DNA from: Treponema brennaborense
Lineage (GTDB): Bacteria; Spirochaetota; Spirochaetia; Treponematales; Treponemataceae
Direction of reading: 5' to 3'
Length of the DNA: 64,000 bases
Assembly: GCA_023666275.1 (NCBI GenBank)
Contig: JAMPCJ010000008.1
Span: 1 to 64,000, forward strand
The notes below the pieces were generated by a model. The model made no database searches. It saw nothing but the letters and a program-made list of their open reading frames with translations, and was not told the DNA's origin. Of the stretch, positions 8,363-15,745 are shown piece after piece (position 1 is the stretch's first letter; each line of letters begins with the position of its first letter). Position numbers and translations under genes: made by a program.

Positions 8363-9214
8363 ATGCATAAATATACATTGACGGTAACTTGCCGCGATCA
8401 AAGCGGTTTGATTGCAGCTATTACAAGCTGTATTTCGGCATCCGGCGGAAATATTCTTAACCTTGCGCAGCACACGTCTGTCGATATCGGCATGTTTTTC
8501 TGCAAAGCAAATATTGCTCCGGCGGAAGAAAACGCTTTTTCCGAAGCAGATTTCCGCAGCCGATTCGAGCAGACGGCAAAGCAGTTCGATATGGAGTGGC
8601 AGCTTTTCCATTATGAAAAAGCGAGCAGAATGGCTGTTCTTGTTTCCAAAACAAGTCATTGTTTGTATGAAGTGCTTTTGAAGCATCAAGACGGTCAGCT
8701 TCACTGCGATATTCCGCTTATTATTTCGAATCATCCGGATTTGTGTTCTGTTGCGACGGAATTTCATATTCCGTTTTTTACTGTCGATACCGCAAAAGGC
8801 AAAGCTGCCTATGAAGCGGATTTGCAGTCGCTGCTGGATGATTACCATGTCGATGTCGTTTGTCTTGCCCGTTATATGCAGATATTGTCGCCGGAATTTA
8901 CCGGAAAATGGAAGAACCGGATAATCAACATTCATCATGGTTTTTTGCCGGCGTTCAAAGGCGCAAAGCCCTATCATCAAGCCTGGAATAAAGGCGTGAA
9001 AATTATCGGCGCTACGGCGCATTTTGCGAACGAAGATTTGGATCAAGGTCCCATTATTTATCAAGATGTTGTCCGCGTGGACGACACAAAATCAATCAAT
9101 GAATTTGTTCAGATGGGGCAGGATGTCGAAAGGCATGTTCTTGTCGAAGGGTTAAAACGGTATTTCAGCCACAGTATTTTTATTCATAACGGCAGAACCT
9201 TTATTATAGAATAA
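8363..9214 (+). CDS. purU: formyltetrahydrofolate deformylase
   Basis: PurU hydrolyses 10-formyl-tetrahydrofolate to formate and tetrahydrofolate, balancing the one-carbon pool and feeding formate to purine synthesis. The 283-residue product has an N-terminal ACT domain (about 4-80, opening YTLTVTCRDQSGLIAAI). A formyltransferase-fold domain follows with LARYMQILS, the catalytic NIHHGFLPAF at 189-198 and the Asp of LDQGPI at 226-231. The length is standard. It lies close behind the epimerase gene and before the convergent SRP RNA. No strong Shine-Dalgarno site is visible before the ATG. Confidence 0.93.
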   Translation: MHKYTLTVTCRDQSGLIAAITSCISASGGNILNLAQHTSVDIGMFFCKANIAPAEENAFSEADFRSRFEQTAKQFDMEWQLFHYEKASRMAVLVSKTSHCLYEVLLKHQDGQLHCDIPLIISNHPDLCSVATEFHIPFFTVDTAKGKAAYEADLQSLLDDYHVDVVCLARYMQILSPEFTGKWKNRIINIHHGFLPAFKGAKPYHQAWNKGVKIIGATAHFANEDLDQGPIIYQDVVRVDDTKSINEFVQMGQDVERHVLVEGLKRYFSHSIFIHNGRTFIIE

Positions 9215-9256
9215 TGTTTCGGTTTCCGTTCGGTCCTGCCGAATAAAGCGCCGCGG

Positions 9257-9275
9257 CAAAACTCTTTTGAAGAGC
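9257..9275 (-). terminator. terminator of the tRNA/SRP RNA cluster
   Basis: On the minus strand, CTCTT (9274-9270) and AAGAG (9266-9262) pair around a three-base loop and are followed by TTTT, directly after the SRP RNA closing stem. Confidence 0.6.
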
Positions 9276-9366
9276 CCAGGTTTGCTACGGCACAGAAACA
9301 GACAATCTACCGTTGCTTCCTTCCGGATCTGGCGGGGTTTGAAAGCTGCTCTTGCATAGAACCTGG
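9276..9366 (-). ncRNA. ffs: signal recognition particle RNA (4.5S type)
   Basis: The minus strand carries the SRP RNA domain IV hallmark CAGATCCGGAAGGAAGCAAC. The ends CCAGGTT (from 9366) and AACCTGG (to 9276) pair perfectly, closing a rod of about 90 nt. This is the short bacterial type without an Alu domain. The RNA binds Ffh to target membrane proteins. It is the last gene of the tRNA cluster and is followed by a short hairpin plus T-run. Confidence 0.92.
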
Positions 9367-9408
9367 ACTCATCAAAAAAGTCTGTACAAAACAAAGCGTA
9401 AAACAGAA

Positions 9409-9493
9409 CGGAGAGAGGGGGATTCGAACCCCCGGTACCTTTCGGTACACAACCTTTCCAAGATTGCACCTTAAACCGCTCGGACATCTCTCC
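9409..9493 (-). tRNA. tRNA-Ser (GGA)
   Basis: Minus-strand acceptor GGAGAGA pairs with TCTCTCC, with discriminator G. The anticodon stem CAATC/GGTTG encloses loop TTGGAAA, giving anticodon GGA (codons UCC/UCU). A long variable arm is present, as expected for serine. The 3' CCA is not encoded. Confidence 0.93.
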
Positions 9494-9570
9494 AAATTAA
9501 AACGATAAATAATCCTGTACTGATTTTCGGAAATTCTCCGCTTGGGACATCGGAAATCCGTATTTCATAA

Positions 9571-9655
9571 CGGAGAGAGGGGGATTCGAACCCCCGATAC
9601 CTTACGGTATAACGGTTTTCGAGACCGCCCGATTCAACCGCTCTCGCATCTCTCC
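9571..9655 (-). tRNA. tRNA-Ser (CGA)
   Basis: Acceptor GGAGAGA pairs with TCTCTCC. The anticodon stem GCGGT/ACCGT encloses CTCGAAA, so the anticodon is CGA (UCG). It has a class II long variable arm. CCA is not encoded. Confidence 0.93.
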
Positions 9656-9702
9656 GGACAGGTTTTGAGATGGCTAAACGCAGGCTGCTTTAGCATCCCT
9701 TT

Positions 9703-9776
9703 CGAGACTAAGAGGATTCGAACCTCCGGCCTTCAGATCCGCAATCTGACGCTCTATCCAGCTGAGCTATAGTCTC
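9703..9776 (-). tRNA. tRNA-Arg (GCG)
   Basis: Acceptor GAGACTA pairs with TAGTCTC. The D-loop contains the arginine identity base A20 (GGAT context). The anticodon stem TCAGA/TCTGA encloses TTGCGGA, giving anticodon GCG for CGC and CGU. Most bacteria use ACG (inosine) instead, so this anticodon is unusual. It lies within the serine tRNA cluster. Confidence 0.9.
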
Positions 9777-9859
9777 ATGAACATGAGTCCGCTTTTACGG
9801 AAAGCCGACAATACGCAGAAATGCAGCGCTGTTTTGTGCAGTGTATTTCTGTGCATAAA

Positions 9860-9947
9860 CGGAGCAGGGGGGATTTGAACCCCCGATACCCTTTTGGGGT
9901 ATAACTCCTTAGCAGGGAGCCACCTTCGGCCACTCGGTCACCGCTCC
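9860..9947 (-). tRNA. tRNA-Ser (GCT)
   Basis: Acceptor GGAGCGG pairs with CTGCTCC (one G-U). The anticodon stem GCTCC/GGAGT encloses CTGCTAA, giving anticodon GCT (AGC/AGU). It has a long variable arm. Confidence 0.93.
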
Positions 9948-10005
9948 ATTCACCTGTTTTTGCGTGTCCGTCCTGTGCGGAACCGCGGCGTTCCGACTGC
10001 AGAGC

Positions 10006-10090
<85 letters not shown>

Positions 10091-10105
10091 AAAAAAGGTT
10101 TCATT

Positions 10106-10134
10106 ATGATGACTGAAAACTTCTGTTTTGTCAA
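10106..10134 (-). promoter_or_regulatory. promoter of the serine/arginine tRNA and SRP RNA cluster
   Basis: On the minus strand TTGACA (10134-10129), a 17-bp spacer and CATCAT (10111-10106). An overlapping CATAAT lies three bases further on. It stands 16 bp or less from the first tRNA and is the only clear promoter for the cluster. Confidence 0.6.
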
Positions 10135-10157
10135 GCTGCGCTGCACTTTTATCAATC

Positions 10158-10186
10158 TTGACAAAGGCTTTTCGTGAAAATACACT
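10158..10186 (+). promoter_or_regulatory. promoter of the ABC importer operon
   Basis: TTGACA (10158-10163), exactly 17 bp, then TACACT (10181-10186). The 5' leader of about 28 bases carries a GGGGAGG Shine-Dalgarno site before the ATG at 10221. No iron box or riboswitch is recognisable. Confidence 0.7.
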
Positions 10187-10220
10187 GAAAACGTATGCCA
10201 TGTAATTTTGGGGAGGCAAT

Positions 10221-11225
10221 ATGAAGCGCTTGATTCAATTTGCTGCCGCGGCGTGTTTGGCTGTTTTTATGCCGACGGGATGCAGCAAGACTTCCGCCGA
10301 TGAAGTTCTGCTGTATTCCGTAATCAATGATGAGGAAACTCAGGCTTTGTGCGACTTGTTCACGGAAAATACCGGAATCGCCGTCCGTTTTTTGCGCGCA
10401 TCCAGCGGAGAACTTGTAAATCGTGTCATTGCGGAAAGCAGCCGGCCGCAGGCGGATATTTTGCTCGGCGGTTCGAGCAGTTTTCATATCGATGCTGCGG
10501 AAAAAGGCGCGCTTGCCAGCTATTTTTCTCCTGCGGCGGAGAATTTTCCCGAATTCGCAAAATCTTCCGACGGAACATGGCACGGCATTTGCGTGCTTGC
10601 ATTGGGAATCGGCGTTAATGAAAAACGGTTTTCCGAAAAGTTGGGCGCCGCCGCGGAAATTCCCGCAACCTGGGACGACTTGCTGAATCCTGCGTTTGCC
10701 GACGAAATCGTCATGACAGATCCTGCCGCATCTTCGACCGCGTATTTGTTTGTGCAAAATCAGCTTCAGCGGCTCGGCTGGGATTCCGGATGGGAATATT
10801 TATCAAAGCTGTCGGAACTGGTGGGGCAATTTCCGTCAAGCGGCGGTGCGCCGCCGAAACTGACAGGAACCGGAGAATATGCCGTCTGCATAGCGTATAT
10901 TCATGCGCTTTCGAAATTCCAGCGGCAGGGATTTCCGGTGCGGATAATCGCGCCGCCGCAGTCTGCCGGAGAAATAGATGCCGTGTCTATTTTGAAGGGC
11001 TGCCCGCATGAAAAAAATGCGCGGAAATTCGTGGATTTTATGCTTTCTGTTCCCGCACAGGAATTGTTTGCCGAAATGTCATGCAGCGTTCCGGTTAATC
11101 CCGATGCAGCGCCGCAGTCTGCCGGAATTGATATTTCCGGTATCGATCTTATCGATTACAACGCGGCGCTTGCCGGAAAACAGCGGGATGAAGTACTTAA
11201 GCGGTGGCAGAATCTGGTAAAATAA
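10221..11225 (+). CDS. ABC transporter substrate-binding lipoprotein (ferric iron / FbpA type)
   Basis: The 334-residue protein begins with a lipoprotein signal peptide ending PTGC, with the lipidated Cys at residue 21. The mature part is a periplasmic-binding fold of the Fe(3+)/spermidine/thiamine class, with VLLYSVINDEETQALCDLF at the start, PQADILLGGSS, and VSILKGCPHEKNARKFVDFM near the C-terminus. It should capture the substrate outside the cytoplasmic membrane and deliver it to the fused permease encoded next. GGGGAGG lies before the ATG. The neighbouring permease with two membrane halves and the CFTR-type ATPase fit ferric or phosphonate-type import, but the ligand is not proven by sequence. 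Confidence 0.85.
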   Translation: MKRLIQFAAAACLAVFMPTGCSKTSADEVLLYSVINDEETQALCDLFTENTGIAVRFLRASSGELVNRVIAESSRPQADILLGGSSSFHIDAAEKGALASYFSPAAENFPEFAKSSDGTWHGICVLALGIGVNEKRFSEKLGAAAEIPATWDDLLNPAFADEIVMTDPAASSTAYLFVQNQLQRLGWDSGWEYLSKLSELVGQFPSSGGAPPKLTGTGEYAVCIAYIHALSKFQRQGFPVRIIAPPQSAGEIDAVSILKGCPHEKNARKFVDFMLSVPAQELFAEMSCSVPVNPDAAPQSAGIDISGIDLIDYNAALAGKQRDEVLKRWQNLVK

Positions 11226-11227
11226 TT

Positions 11228-12892
11228 ATGCCGTTTATCCGCGGGCGGAATTTTCCGCTGTTCATCTGGGGACTTTTGTGTTCTCTCTGTATTGCTTTTA
11301 TTGTGTTTCCGCTTCTTTCTGCTGCCAAGGAAACTTCTGCCGCTGACTGGATTGTTTGTGTTTCTTCTCCGCGCTGGAGGACGGCAATGTGCAATACGCT
11401 GCTGTCAACCGCTTTATCAACGCTGATTTCCGTCGTTGTCGGATATATTTATGCCTACGCGGTAACGCGCGGCGGCGTGCCGTTTGCGCGTTTTTTTTCT
11501 TTTTTCCCTGTGCTGCATTTGGTAACGCCTCCTTTTGTCGGCGGTTTGGCGTTCATTTTGCTGTTCGGCCGAAACGGGCTTATTACGGACAAATTATTGT
11601 CTTTGCAGGTTTCTTTGTATGGTTTGCCCGGACTGCTTATTGCTCAAACTTTGTGTTTTTTCCCTGTAGCGTTTCTTGTGATACGGGATTCTCTTGCGAA
11701 TATAAATTCTTCGCTTGAACAGGCAGCCCGCGGGCTCGGCGCCGGATGCTGGAAAATTTTTATTTCCGTTACTTTGCCGCTGTCGTGTCCCGGAATTATT
11801 TCCGCCGCGCTGTTTATTGCCATTTCCGTGTTAAGCGATTTCGGAAATCCGATGCTTGCCGGCGGACGATTCCGTGTGCTTGCGGTAGAAATTTATACGC
11901 AGCTGAGCGGCTGGGCGAAGGTCGGAGAAAGTGCGGCACTTGCACTGATGCTGCTTGTTCCGGCTTTGCTGCTGTTTGCTTTGCAGCGGTATATGCTTTG
12001 GCGCAGAACGCGGCAATTTGCTGTCATTGGTACTCGGAGCGCGCCGCTTCCGGCTTTGCTGCCGCCGTTTGCGGTCAGATGTGCGTTCACCGTATTTTGT
12101 TCTGTGTGTTCGCTTGTAATTCTTGTGCATTACGCGGTAATTGCCGGCGGCGCGTTTTCGAAAATTTGGGGCGTGGATGCGACTTTTACGGCAGAACATA
12201 TAAAATCGATTGCAAAATACGGCGCCGCGTTGAAAAACAGTCTGTCGTTTGCATTTTGTGCTTCCGCAGCCGCGGTTCTTCTGGCGTCGATTATTTCATA
12301 TTTTATCGTGCGCACGCGTTTCCCGTTCCGCAAAATGATGGATACTGTTGTTATGCTGCCCGCGGCGATTCCCGGTCCGCTTATGGGACTTGCATTTGTG
12401 CTTGCATTCAATTCGCCGCCGTTCAAATTGACGGGAACGTGGAGTATTGTGATTGCGGCAATGATTGTGTCGTATTTGCCCGTTTCCTGCCGCATGATGA
12501 TTTCGTCGATATCTCAAATACGGGAAACAATTGATGAAAGCGCGCGTTCTCTCGGTGCGGGATTATTCCGTGTTTATTCGGGGATAATTCTGCCGCTTAT
12601 TTCGCGCGGTGCAGCCGCATCATTTGTTTTTTGTTTTGTGCAGGCCGCAGGCACGCTTAGTACGGTGATTTTTCTTGTTTCTTTTAAAACGCCGCTCGCA
12701 TCTGTTTCTATTTTGAATCTTGCGGAACAAGGCGACTGGAGCATGGCGGCTGCGCTGGCATTTGTGCTGACGCTTTCGGTGTTTTTTGTGCTGGGAATAT
12801 ATGCGCTTGCATCGCGGTTATGGTTTTTGCCGCAATATGCGAAGGAAGAAAAATGGAACAAATACGCGTCATGCCGCCGGACATTGAAATAA
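11228..12892 (+). CDS. ABC transporter permease, fused two-domain (FbpB type)
   Basis: The 554-residue protein has about twelve membrane segments in two homologous halves. Each half carries an EAA-loop motif that contacts the ATPase: SSLEQAARGLGAGCWKIF near residue 170 and ETIDESARSLGAGLFRVY near residue 445. This fused layout is typical of iron(III) importers such as FbpB/SfuB. I start at the ATG two bases after the upstream stop. An in-frame GTG at 11204 would overlap the upstream gene and has no better ribosome site. The 3' end overlaps the ATPase gene by 40 bp, indicating one operon. Confidence 0.88.
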   Translation: MPFIRGRNFPLFIWGLLCSLCIAFIVFPLLSAAKETSAADWIVCVSSPRWRTAMCNTLLSTALSTLISVVVGYIYAYAVTRGGVPFARFFSFFPVLHLVTPPFVGGLAFILLFGRNGLITDKLLSLQVSLYGLPGLLIAQTLCFFPVAFLVIRDSLANINSSLEQAARGLGAGCWKIFISVTLPLSCPGIISAALFIAISVLSDFGNPMLAGGRFRVLAVEIYTQLSGWAKVGESAALALMLLVPALLLFALQRYMLWRRTRQFAVIGTRSAPLPALLPPFAVRCAFTVFCSVCSLVILVHYAVIAGGAFSKIWGVDATFTAEHIKSIAKYGAALKNSLSFAFCASAAAVLLASIISYFIVRTRFPFRKMMDTVVMLPAAIPGPLMGLAFVLAFNSPPFKLTGTWSIVIAAMIVSYLPVSCRMMISSISQIRETIDESARSLGAGLFRVYSGIILPLISRGAAASFVFCFVQAAGTLSTVIFLVSFKTPLASVSILNLAEQGDWSMAAALAFVLTLSVFFVLGIYALASRLWFLPQYAKEEKWNKYASCRRTLK

Positions 12893-13938
12893 CAGGTCTT
12901 TTTAAATCATTTTCCGATGTTCCGGCTGTGCGGAATTTTTCGCTTTCTGTTCCGCACGGAAGTTTTACGACGCTGCTCGGACCTTCCGGCTGCGGAAAAA
13001 CAACTGTTTTGCGGATGATTGCGGGATTTATTCAGCCGGACAGAGGCATTATCAGAATTTGCGGAGAAAATCAGCATCATATTCCGCCCGATAAACGGAA
13101 TATAGGCATTGTTTTTCAGGATTACGCGCTCTTTCCGCACATGACTGTCGAGGAAAACCTTGTTTACGGTTTGAAACTGCGTAAATGGAATGCCGATGCC
13201 GTCAAGGACGCTGTGCGTGATATGTCTTCGGTGCTGGGGCTCGACGCTCTTTTGCGCCGTTATCCGCATGAATTGAGCGGCGGGCAGCAGCAGCGCGCCG
13301 CAGTCGGCAGGGTGCTTATCCTAAAGCCGCGCGTACTGCTTATGGACGAACCGCTGAGCTCTCTTGACGCAAAACTCCGTGTCCGCGTGCGCGAGGAATT
13401 GAAAGATTTGCAGAACCGCCTGCGCGTAACGACTGTTTACGTAACGCATGATAAAGAAGAAGCGCTGTCGCTTTCCGATCATATCGCGGTGATGCGCGAC
13501 GGAAAACTCGAACAGCACAGCGCTCCGGAACAGTTATATTTTCATCCGGCTACGCCGTTCGCCGCGGATTTTGCCGGAAGCGCTAATTTTTTGTCGCCGA
13601 ATTTTGCGCAGAAATTTCCCGCTGAAATACCGGGCACAATTGTTTCTGTCAGTTTCCTCGGTGCATTTATCCGCTGCAAAATATCCGTTCCGCCGGAAAT
13701 GCTTGCGGCAGATCCAAACAATGCGGCGTCTGCTGTTGTCCGTCCGGAATGGTTCTCCGTATCAGCCGCGGAGAGGCAGCCCGATTCCGAGCGCTGCTGT
13801 GCATTTCCGCCGCCGAATGACAGCTGCTGCATCGTTGCGGATATTGCGTCGTCTTCGGTGAATGTTTCCGAGCCGCTTCGCAAAGGCATGCATGTTTTTA
13901 TTTCCGTGCTTCGCAGCGCCGTGATTGATTGTTCGTAA
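12853..13938 (+). CDS. ABC transporter ATP-binding protein (FbpC type)
   Basis: The 361-residue ATPase powers the importer. It shows Walker A GPSGCGKT at 43-50, the Q-loop FQDYALFPH at 88-96, the signature LSGGQQQ at 141-147, Walker B VLLMDEP at 161-167 and the switch His in YVTHDKEEA. The C-terminal ~120 residues form a TOBE-like regulatory domain. GAAGGAAG lies upstream of the ATG at 12853, which sits inside the permease gene. The organisation of binding protein, fused permease and ATPase is that of ferric importers. The final ~80 residues are less conserved. Confidence 0.9.
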   Translation: MEQIRVMPPDIEITGLFKSFSDVPAVRNFSLSVPHGSFTTLLGPSGCGKTTVLRMIAGFIQPDRGIIRICGENQHHIPPDKRNIGIVFQDYALFPHMTVEENLVYGLKLRKWNADAVKDAVRDMSSVLGLDALLRRYPHELSGGQQQRAAVGRVLILKPRVLLMDEPLSSLDAKLRVRVREELKDLQNRLRVTTVYVTHDKEEALSLSDHIAVMRDGKLEQHSAPEQLYFHPATPFAADFAGSANFLSPNFAQKFPAEIPGTIVSVSFLGAFIRCKISVPPEMLAADPNNAASAVVRPEWFSVSAAERQPDSERCCAFPPPNDSCCIVADIASSSVNVSEPLRKGMHVFISVLRSAVIDCS

Positions 13939-13981
13939 AAAATCCGCATGGATTTCGGAAAAAATAAAAGCGCTGTTCCGG

Positions 13982-14009
13982 TTGCCTTTTCCGGCGAAAA
14001 AAGCATAAT
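13982..14009 (+). promoter_or_regulatory. promoter of the rhomboid-like gene, leaderless
   Basis: TTGCCT (13982-13987), 16 bp, then CATAAT (14004-14009). The ATG at 14017 follows after seven bases, with no Shine-Dalgarno site. Confidence 0.45.
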
Positions 14010-14016
14010 TGTATAT

Positions 14017-14655
14017 ATGTCGTCCAAACGTTCCGTAAAAATTATTTTTGAATGCAGCGCTCCTGTCGTGTGCATTTTTGCCGTTGCTGCGGTTATTGTT
14101 TTATTGCTGGATTGCAGCGGATTTTCCGAATCGGTAAAACGATATTGTTCCGTTCCCGGTGCTGTATACAGTGCATCGCCGTTCAATTACCGATCGGCTG
14201 TCGATTATTTGCGGTTGTTTACGCACGTTATCGGAAATGATAATGCGGCACTGTGTCTGGCGGATATTTCGTTCCTTTTGCTGCTTGGTCCGGTAATCGA
14301 ACAGCGTTACGGTTCTGTTTTGTTTTTGCTGATGACATTGCTTTGCGCGCTTGCCGCCGGCGTCGTCAATGTTTGTTTTCTGCCGCATACGCTTTCGGGA
14401 TTGTCATGCATAATCTGGATGCTTTGTATTCTTGCCGCGGTTTTTGCGGCATCATCTGAAAAATGCATTCAGCTGCCGTTTTTGCTGCTGCTGATACTGT
14501 TTATCGGCAGAGAAATTGCCTGTTCCGTCAGCGGTGGAACGTTTTCGTGCATTCCGTCGGCAGCAGGCGGTTTTGCCGGCAGCGTGCTTCATTTTGCTTC
14601 ATCATCGAAAAGCACTGCGGCTGTCCGAAAAAATCCCCGTTCCGCAGCGCCGTGA
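14017..14655 (+). CDS. rhomboid-like membrane protein, probably inactive, with possible frameshift near the C-terminus
   Basis: The 212-residue protein has about six membrane helices. A loop-1 motif GPVIEQRYGS resembles the rhomboid L1 region, GLSCIIWML fits the GxSx motif with the nucleophile Ser, and AAGGFAGSVL aligns with the TM6 HxGG region but lacks the catalytic His. The TM2 His/Asn pair is also absent. It is thus probably a pseudoprotease that binds membrane substrates without cutting them. The frame ends soon after a run of six A near 14629. A shifted frame stays open and coding-like from there to about 14850, so the C-terminal tail may have been lost by an indel. The start is set by the -10 seven bases upstream. 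Confidence 0.55.
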   Translation: MSSKRSVKIIFECSAPVVCIFAVAAVIVLLLDCSGFSESVKRYCSVPGAVYSASPFNYRSAVDYLRLFTHVIGNDNAALCLADISFLLLLGPVIEQRYGSVLFLLMTLLCALAAGVVNVCFLPHTLSGLSCIIWMLCILAAVFAASSEKCIQLPFLLLLILFIGREIACSVSGGTFSCIPSAAGGFAGSVLHFASSSKSTAAVRKNPRSAAP

Positions 14656-14881
14656 TTTACTGGCCGCTGCAAAAGCGTTTTTTGCAGACAGTGCCTGCCG
14701 CGCGCGGTTTACCGGCAAATTTCCGCAATCCTTTACAGACATTTTGTTTTTCATTACACTTTACTGGCGCGGAAATTTCGGCGATTTGCTTTTCGGCGAA
14801 AATCCGCTGTCTGCCGGATGCGTGTCCGGCACGGCATTTATTATAGTAAATAACAGTAAAATTTTCTTCGGAGGAAGAACA

Positions 14882-15745
14882 GTGTTCAATATATTGGAAA
14901 AACGGCAGCTGTCTGCCGACGTTTTTTATTTCAGGGTTCATGCTCCCGACATTGCCCGCAATCGGCATGCCGGACAGTTTGTGCTTGTTCAAACAGATGC
15001 TGATTTCGGCGAACGAATTCCGCTTACGATAGCCGATGCGTCTGCGGAAGAAGGATGGATTGCCTTGGTTTTTCAGGTCGTCGGCGCTACAACCTTGAAA
15101 TTGTCCCGAAAAAACACGGGGGATGCGCTGCCTGTTATCCTCGGTCCGCTGGGAAATCCGACTCACATTGAAAAAAAAGGAACCGTTGTGTGCGTCGGCG
15201 GCGGCATCGGCGTTGCACCGCTGCATCCGATTGTGCAGGCGCATAAAGCCGCCGGCAATACCGTTATCGTTATTATGGGCGCACGCAATAAGGATTTGCT
15301 GATTTTTGAAGAAGAGATGCGCACTCTTGCGGATGAACTTATCATCATGACGGATGACGGATCCGCCGGCACAAAAGGATTGGTAACCGAACCGCTGAAA
15401 GAATTGTGCGCCCGCAAACCGGCGCCGGCGGAAGTTGTGGCGATAGGTCCGCCGGTGATGATGAAATTCTGCGCGGCGGCAACGGAACCGTTCAATGTGC
15501 CGACGACTGTTTCCCTGAATACGATAATGATTGACGGAACCGGTATGTGCGGCGGCTGCCGCGTAACGGTCGGCGGGGAAACGAAATTTGTCTGCGTCGA
15601 CGGACCGGAATTCGACGGGCATCAGGTTGACTGGACAAATATGATGATGCGTATGAAATCCTTCAAAAACAGCGAAGAAGATGCATTTCATAAATGCAAA
15701 ATGGAAATCCAGGCAGAAGCTCTTTCAAACGGAGGGAACAACTAA
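14882..15745 (+). CDS. nfnA: NADH-dependent ferredoxin:NADP oxidoreductase subunit A (NfnA)
   Basis: NfnA with NfnB couples NADH, NADPH and ferredoxin by flavin-based electron bifurcation in the cytoplasm. The 287-residue product has a ferredoxin reductase-like FAD domain with RHAGQFVLVQ, the NAD-binding GGGIGVAPLHPIV, and a C-terminal [2Fe-2S] site in GTGMCGGCRV...FVCVDGPEF. I start at GTG 14882 because GGAGGAAG lies about ten bases upstream and family homology begins there. The open frame extends further upstream but reads through the rhomboid gene. TATAGT near 14842 may be the promoter. The gene is followed directly by nfnB. Family members annotated sulfide dehydrogenase beta are the same architecture. 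Confidence 0.88.
   Translation: MFNILEKRQLSADVFYFRVHAPDIARNRHAGQFVLVQTDADFGERIPLTIADASAEEGWIALVFQVVGATTLKLSRKNTGDALPVILGPLGNPTHIEKKGTVVCVGGGIGVAPLHPIVQAHKAAGNTVIVIMGARNKDLLIFEEEMRTLADELIIMTDDGSAGTKGLVTEPLKELCARKPAPAEVVAIGPPVMMKFCAAATEPFNVPTTVSLNTIMIDGTGMCGGCRVTVGGETKFVCVDGPEFDGHQVDWTNMMMRMKSFKNSEEDAFHKCKMEIQAEALSNGGNN

Noticed and set aside
10578-10593. TGGCACG-N4-TTGCG, a sigma-54 promoter look-alike
   Set aside because: It lies within the coding sequence of the substrate-binding lipoprotein, and no gene starts shortly after it.
14657-15691. Long antisense open frame over nfnA
   Set aside because: It is a shadow of a strongly supported gene, with a composition rich in Arg, His and Asn that is typical of antisense frames.
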